The notes under the pieces: generated by a model
Told to the model about the DNA's origin: nothing
What the model saw: only the letters and a program-made list of their open reading frames with translations
Database searches by the model: none
DNA from: Apostichopus japonicus
Lineage: Eukaryota > Echinodermata > Holothuroidea > Aspidochirotida > Stichopodidae
Reading direction: 5' to 3'
NCBI RefSeq assembly: GCF_037975245.1
Contig: NC_092568.1
Span: forward strand, 35,498,501 to 35,562,500
DNA length: 64,000 nucleotides
Part shown: positions 58,870-64,000 of the stretch, piece by piece
How positions within the stretch are numbered: position 1 is the first letter of the stretch
How the letters are laid out: the number at the start of each line of letters is the position of its first letter
Position numbers and translations under genes: made by a program

Positions 58870-61800
58870 GTTAGATATTACTGTGGTACTAGGACCTAGG
58901 ACTGTGTTAGTGTTAGCCATGTGTACTAAAATTTGGAGTGCTTGCCCTTCACTGCGGTAAAAATACATAGGCCTGTGTTATGTATGACGTAGACCTTAGT
59001 AATTTTACGTTAATGAAGTATTGCACAAGGCCCAACGCTTAGGCATATTCTCCACATATAGCTCTTCCACTTTATTCGTACATTTCCGTTTTTCGTGCAG
59101 CTCAAACTAAGGCTACATTACCATAACTGTACACAGGTGTAGGCAAGGCCTAGCTCTAGTAACGATACAAATTTAAATACAATTTTAGGCCTACCGATAT
59201 AGACCTAGCATTGGACGTTTGAAGTTGAAGTAAGTTAGCCCAGACAGCCAGAGTAAGGTTATGTGACAATCTTGCAAAATTGAATGCTGCTGTGCGTTGC
59301 ATGACAACATGCTTTTTGTCGCACACCAGATAAAGAAGAAATTCCTATTTACATCCCCTGACAGGATGGTACTGTAAGTGGTTCACAACATAACTGAGTA
59401 AATTGGCAATAAATAGTAATTCATCAAAATTTACAAAAAATTGTGAGGAAAGGTTTACATTGTATTGTATGGCTCCGAAACATCTAGTCACACACCCGTC
59501 CCTAGATGGTGAACAAAATCTAAATTGCCAGCTTTAACAAGATTGTGAGCAAAATGTACAAAAAAAGGGGTTCAGAGAAGAGAATAAATGCCATCGAGTG
59601 TGAAACAATTTGAACACAACATCACACCAGCAATTAAAAAGACAGAAGTGGTCAGTGCTAGAAAGACGATCCACAGGTCACGTGACTCACGCCACTGTTA
59701 GTATGTTATGTAAAGGTCAAAACTTCTTAAAATAGTTCTGTTGCAAAATGAACCAACAACAGAAATAGTATCTTAGAACTGCTACAATACCATGATGAAG
59801 ACTTATGATATCATTGTGGGAAAATCAATGTTGGTTTATTTGTCCCAGTTATATCTAACTTAAGTAAGAACCAACTGGGACAAATAAAACGTAACTGGGA
59901 TACTGTGTGGACAACAGTTACTTTCCTTTTTTAGTGAAGAATTAATTACCATATCATTTCAACTCTTTCAGGAAGGGACTTGAAGCAAGTCGAATATGTC
60001 TGCGCTGACATACAAGATGATGCATCCTTGAATTCTATGTGTCAACAAGGGAAATTAATTCTCAATCTTGTGGGACCTGTGAGTAGCCTAATAAGCCAAT
60101 GCTAATTAGTTATTAAATATATATGTGGAGATGTTTATTTTCCAAAAAAATATTGGGTCGATCTCTTAATTTGTGTTTCTAGTCCTACTGGTTATGTAGC
60201 TTAAATTGAGTTAAAGCTGTTATGTCTTGTGACATAAAATCTCTGTAATAGCTATGATAACCTTAAACCGAAACTCATTATTTGGTTGTTTGTTTATTTG
60301 TTTTTGTAGCCAAGTCCATACTGAAATTGTGCTTGAAGTCATATATACTTTTCAAAAGTTATATCATTTGCCAAAATACTTTGTCTAGCTTTTTTCATGT
60401 GTTTTCCCTTTATCTTTAGTATCATTTCTATGCAATGCCAGTTATTCAAGCTTGTGTGAAGAACAAGTGCCATCATATCGACATCAGTGGAGAGATCCAG
60501 GTAAATAAAGAACCAAATTCATTTCAACAAATATTTTGCATTAGACAAGAAATGGTGTATTTATGGACATGACATAACATTGTCATGGAATTAAGATCAA
60601 TATCAATTGAAATCATTTCTGTGGTATAAACTTTAATAAAATACGTACTGTACATGGCTCAAATGAACTGATGGCTTTGGCGGAAATACTTGAAAGTAGT
60701 AGGTATCTAAACAGCACTCACTACAGATAATATAAAGATAAACATTGCACCCAAACTTTGGAGCTCATTTTCATCTAACATCGGCTTCATCTCTTGTCAA
60801 TGACAGGTATATATTTGCTGTACTCTTTTGAATGGTTGTATCTTTAGTCTGATATCATTGAATGTTAAAGTTGGTGGTTGAACTGTCACCTTCATGTATG
60901 TAGCATTGGCATATTAATGGATTCAACCCTTGTAATATTGGAATTGTGGTTTCAACTTTCCTCTCGACTAATGTAACATTGAATTGAGTGTTCACCTCCT
61001 CCCCCCCCACCCCCACGATTGATTTAATATGGAATGGAAGGTTCAAGCCTCCCCTTAATTAACATATGTTGTTCTGATATTTGGAGTTCAATTCTCACCT
61101 TGCCTGTGCATATTTAATATAAGAACATTTTTGGTGCTCAACCATCCCAACAATGTATGTAATATGAAATTGGGGTTTTGAGCCACCCCTTGCCATATAT
61201 GTATGTGATATGAGAATTGGGGCTTCAACCCACCCATCAATGTATGTAATATGAAATTGGGGTTTTAAGCCACCCCTTGCCATATATGTACAGTATATGA
61301 GAATTGGGGGTTCGACCCTCCCATCAATGTGTATAATATGGAATTGGGGTTTCAAGCCACCCCTTGCCATATATGTGTGAATAATGTGATATGAGAATTG
61401 GGGGTTCAACCCTCCCATCAATGTATGTATGAAAATGGTGTTTCAAGTCTCCCCATGACTTAGAATTCAGGTTCAACCCTCCCGTCAATGTACTGTATAT
61501 ACACTATGTAGTATGGAATTGGGGTTTCAACCCTCCCCTTAATCTATGTCACTAGTCTACTTCTCCTTGTGTGAGATCATTTGTATTCATCCTACTGTAC
61601 TGTACACTTGTACAGTACATATCAGTACTTCAGAGTGAATTTCATTCTTGGACTTTGTGGCTGAACCTGTTGAAGTAGATCATTGCCTTCAAGTACCTGG
61701 TAATATGTTTGTTTGTTTTTACAGTTTCTGGAGCGATTGCAACTAGAGTACCATGAAAAGGCCAAAGAAGCTGGTATTTACATGGTAGAGTCGTGTGGCT

Positions 61801-63175
61801 TTGACAGCATCCCCGCAGATATGGGTGTTATCTATGCAAAGAAAATGTTTCCAGGTGTGGCATTGTTTGATTAAATAGATTGATCACCATAATTTGCACA
61901 TTTAGAAAGTAGCCATGCAGTATAATTATATAATAATAATGGTGATTTATAACAAGCACATAACCACCCAGAAGGGTGCTCAAGGCACGGGAGAGAAAGG
62001 GAGAGAGAATTATTGGTTAACATTGATGAATACTTGATGCATAAGATAAGTTTTCAGAAGTTTTTTTGAACAAAGTGAGGGAAGCACAACATTTGAGCTC
62101 TAGTGGTAATCCATTCCAGAGACAAGAAGCAGCATCTTCGAATGATCTGTCACCCCTTGTATGTTTAGTCCGATGTTTTTGGAGTAACATATGTTAATGC
62201 ATGTGGAGCAAAGACTTCTAATGCAACATTGTCTAATTTTAGCAAGGATGACAATGAACATGTTCCATTTATAATTTTCTGCAAAGTCTCAAAATATGAA
62301 AAGTTTAGTCTCGCACTGAAGCATTTATATGTTTCAAGTTTTGTATTTATAGGTAACCAACAAATCCCAAGTATGAATTTGACAAGTACAAAATATTTTC
62401 AAAATTATTGTCTTCTGCTGGGTAGTAAACAATGTTCCTTATGCCTTTATTTTTAATGTGTAGGTAAACTTTCTATAAACTTCACTTGAAGTTGCTACTG
62501 TATGTGATCATCTGTAGACAAGTGAGATGAAAATTGCCATACAGAAAGGAAGGTTTGTATGAATGTAATATTTTGAGATTATTCTGGATTTTGTAGGAAT
62601 GCTTGTTGCATGCTTCTTTTGACATGTTGTACTATTTATTAACAGGTATCCTCAACTCTGTGGAAAGTTACCTGTCTTCTAAATCTGGACCAGAGGTTTG
62701 TGAGACTTTGCATCAAATTTTGTATCAGAATAATGTCATAACTGTAATATTAAGGTTTGGAGAGCTTTAAATAAAATGAAAGATAGTACATATCGTTACT
62801 TAATATTCATGGCTGTTCTGTTGGGATGGTAGCTTGGGAGCAAGAAGGCTGGGTCACACAGGAGATTAAAGGCCCCCTTAGGAACAGAAAATAACCTTGT
62901 TGGTCATTTAATAGCCAGTCAGGCCCTTCATTCTTTCTTATCAAGTATTAACACAATTAATTTCTCAAAAAGCTGTGTTATAGCTACATTGGGTTTTGCC
63001 AAGTTAATTTGTCTCATTATTTTTTCATTTTCCTCTCTTTCAAGGGATCAAAGTTCAACTTTGGTACTCTAAACTCTGGAATGAACGTGGTTTCTCACTT
63101 TCGAGAGATTCAGGCCATCAGAAACAAACTGCACCCCACTCCTCTCCCAACGTACAAACCAAAGCTGAAGGTCAA
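58695..63175 (+). CDS. SCCPDH: Saccharopine dehydrogenase-like oxidoreductase, 5' half (six exons, gene continues beyond the window)
   Basis: Six exons join in one frame of 224 codons plus two bases, roughly the first half of the usual about 430-residue animal protein. It begins MAAKKFDIIVFGATGFTG, a Rossmann dinucleotide-binding loop (GATGFTG at residues 12-18), followed by AVAGRS, NLVGPYHFY (90-98), HIDISGE and SCGFDSIPADMGV (144-156), all family hallmarks. The family is NAD(P)-dependent by fold; vertebrate SCCPDH is found on lipid droplets and other membranes, and its substrate is not established. The start at 58695 (AATAATGG) is preferred over an in-frame ATG at 58638, because it gives the usual short leader before the first strand. 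Exons: 58695-58869, 59972-60078, 60420-60500, 61725-61854, 62646-62695, 63045-63175. Diverges from hnRNP L. Confidence 0.93.
59972..60078 (+). CDS. SCCPDH: SCCPDH coding exon 2
   Basis: Encodes RDLKQVEYVCADIQDDASLN and continues to LILNLVGP. Acceptor CTTTCAG|G, donor CCT|GTGAGT; 107 nt, ending in phase 0. Confidence 0.93.
60420..60500 (+). CDS. SCCPDH: SCCPDH coding exon 3
   Basis: Encodes YHFYAMPVIQACVKNKCHHI then DISGEIQ, a conserved stretch of the family. Acceptor ATCTTTAG|T, donor CAG|GTAAAT; 81 nt, phase 0 at both ends. Confidence 0.94.
61130..61550 (+). repeat. 87-bp minisatellite in SCCPDH intron 3
   Basis: At least three units repeat with a period of 87 bp (the ATGGAATTGGGG/ATGAAATTGGGG phase points fall at about 61166, 61253 and 61340). 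Each unit contains two related halves, ATTGGGGTTTTGAGCCACCC and ATTGGGGCTTCAACCCACCC. Degenerate units continue on both sides from about 60890 to 61550. Confidence 0.85.
61725..61854 (+). CDS. SCCPDH: SCCPDH coding exon 4
   Basis: Encodes FLERLQLEYHEKAKEAGIYM then VESCGFDSIPADMGVIYAKK. The CGFDSIPAD motif is the clearest family signature. Acceptor TTTTTACAG|T, donor CCAG|GTGTGG; 130 nt, phase 1. Confidence 0.95.
61925..62223 (-). mobile_element. 5'-truncated L2/CR1-like LINE (end of reverse transcriptase ORF plus 3' UTR)
   Basis: On the minus strand the frame GDRSFEDAASCLWNGLPLEL, then KCCASLTLFKK, ends at a TAA at 62017-62019. The pattern GDRSF..A..LWN.LPLE....SL..FKK is the conserved C-terminus of reverse transcriptases of the L2/CR1/Jockey group. 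After the stop, a short 3' UTR ends in an ATT-rich tail near 61925-61940. A frameshift upstream (about 62180) shows it is dead. It sits antisense in SCCPDH intron 4. Confidence 0.75.
62646..62695 (+). CDS. SCCPDH: SCCPDH coding exon 5
   Basis: Encodes ILNSVESYLSSKSGPE, matching the strand plus SGPEG segment that follows the signature motif in the family. Acceptor TTAACAG|G, donor GAG|GTTTGT; 50 nt. Confidence 0.85.
63045..63175 (+). CDS. SCCPDH: SCCPDH coding exon 6
   Basis: Encodes GSKFNFGTLNSGMNVVSHFR and continues to TPLPTYKPKLKVK. Acceptor CTTTCAAG|G, donor GTCAA|GTAAGC; 131 nt, phase 2. No further family exon is recognisable up to 64000. Confidence 0.88.
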
Positions 63176-64000
63176 GTAAGCTACAGTATTTGTATTTTGT
63201 TTTAAGCCGACCTCCTTTTGGACAGCTCGGCCACTCACTGTATGTTTAATTGTTTCTTAAGTAGAGCTCTTGAACGACTTACTATGTAGCATACAATAAA
63301 GCTATAATCATGACACTCTTCTTTCTCAAATTGACATGTGAATTGTTCATTTGGGCAGTAGTTTGGAAGTATCAGGGGGGAAGGACTTGAGCAGTCTTTG
63401 CCTTGATGGCTTGATAGTTATTTTTGCCAAGTAATGGTGGCATTATTAAGTGAAGACTAAAAATACAGAATGTCCCACTATTTGAAACCTTTCATAAACA
63501 ATTAGAAGCCAAAAAAAAGAAAAGATAAAAGCGACTAGAAACTATATTCAAAGTTTGAAAGAGCATAATTTAAATAAGAGACTAGAATTAGAATTGCTCT
63601 GCCAACTGTGTTAAGAACTTTGGAACATAACCAACTTTGCATGATGTCCACCTTGGATACCTGGATCATCTTAGATATCTCTGGATTACTGGACAATTGA
63701 CCACCTCTGATATCGAGTTAACATTGTTCAGTTTAGAAAAGTGTTGTGTCCTGCAATGTTTACATTTTCACTTACGATTTTGTTTGCCTAAAAGAACAGA
63801 CCATGCTTTTAAGTCTGTTAGTTTTCCTTTAAGAGAAATGCCATACATATTCCTTAGTGGTGATGTTCCCTATTTTAGCCAAGTCTCTCTATTCAACCAA
63901 TTTTTTGTGGACGGGGGCTGGGTGGGGGGTGGGGGGGTGGGGAGGGGGTGCAGTGGTTGCCAGTCTTTAAAACCCAAGAGTTTTTAGTTTTTGGTTCCTT

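Noticed and set aside
61305-61325. GGGGGTTCGACCCTCCC, a T-arm-like motif
   Set aside because: It is a variant unit of the 87-bp minisatellite, with no other tRNA arm.
63637-63987. 116-codon plus-strand frame at the right edge, considered as the next SCCPDH exon
   Set aside because: It does not match the expected continuation of the family and ends in a poly-Gly run from a G-rich tract; the next true exon is probably outside the window.

Overview
The window looks like part of an animal nuclear genome, most likely a marine invertebrate deuterostome such as an echinoderm. That assignment is inferred from the style of the DNA: AT-rich sequence, small exons in roughly 0.3-7 kb introns, long (TA)n tracts, poly-G/C runs and short hAT-type elements. 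No long bacterial-type reading frame is present, and almost every open frame over 60 codons is chance.

Two genes can be reconstructed exon by exon. On the minus strand (start codon at 53260, stop codon ending at 30043) is a complete hnRNP L orthologue: 16 coding exons and 554 residues, with four RRM domains and a Gly/Arg-rich linker between RRM2 and RRM3. On the plus strand (start at 58695) are the first six coding exons (about 224 residues) of a saccharopine dehydrogenase-like oxidoreductase (SCCPDH); the gene runs off the right edge. The two genes diverge, with about 5.4 kb between their start codons.

The most notable feature is that two of the 15 hnRNP L introns (6 and 12) carry the full signature of minor-spliceosome (U12-type) introns of the AT-AC subclass: ATATCCTTT at the 5' splice site, a TCCTTAAC-like branch site 10-12 nt from the exon, and a terminal AC. 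All other introns of both genes are GT-AG. Retention of either U12-type intron would introduce a premature stop. A CA-rich cluster, the kind of RNA that hnRNP L proteins bind, lies just inside intron 6.

Layout: 1-29 kb is a gene-poor stretch with no recognisable coding exon. It holds a (TCCCC)n tract, G-tracts, a LINE-like 3' tail, a 369-bp hAT-type MITE with a perfect 8-bp target duplication (2828-3196), a TIR element (9284-9610), (TA)n tracts, a possible tRNA-like SINE head, and candidate regulatory patches. From 29 to 53.3 kb lies hnRNP L, with a MITE, a minisatellite and a local duplication in its introns. From 53.3 to 58.7 kb is the divergent intergenic region, with a TA-flanked block containing a perfect 28-bp-arm palindrome and a 791-bp hAT-type MITE (8-bp TSD) ending 212 bp before the SCCPDH start. 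From 58.7 to 64 kb is the 5' half of SCCPDH, with an 87-bp minisatellite and a 5'-truncated L2/CR1-like LINE in its introns.
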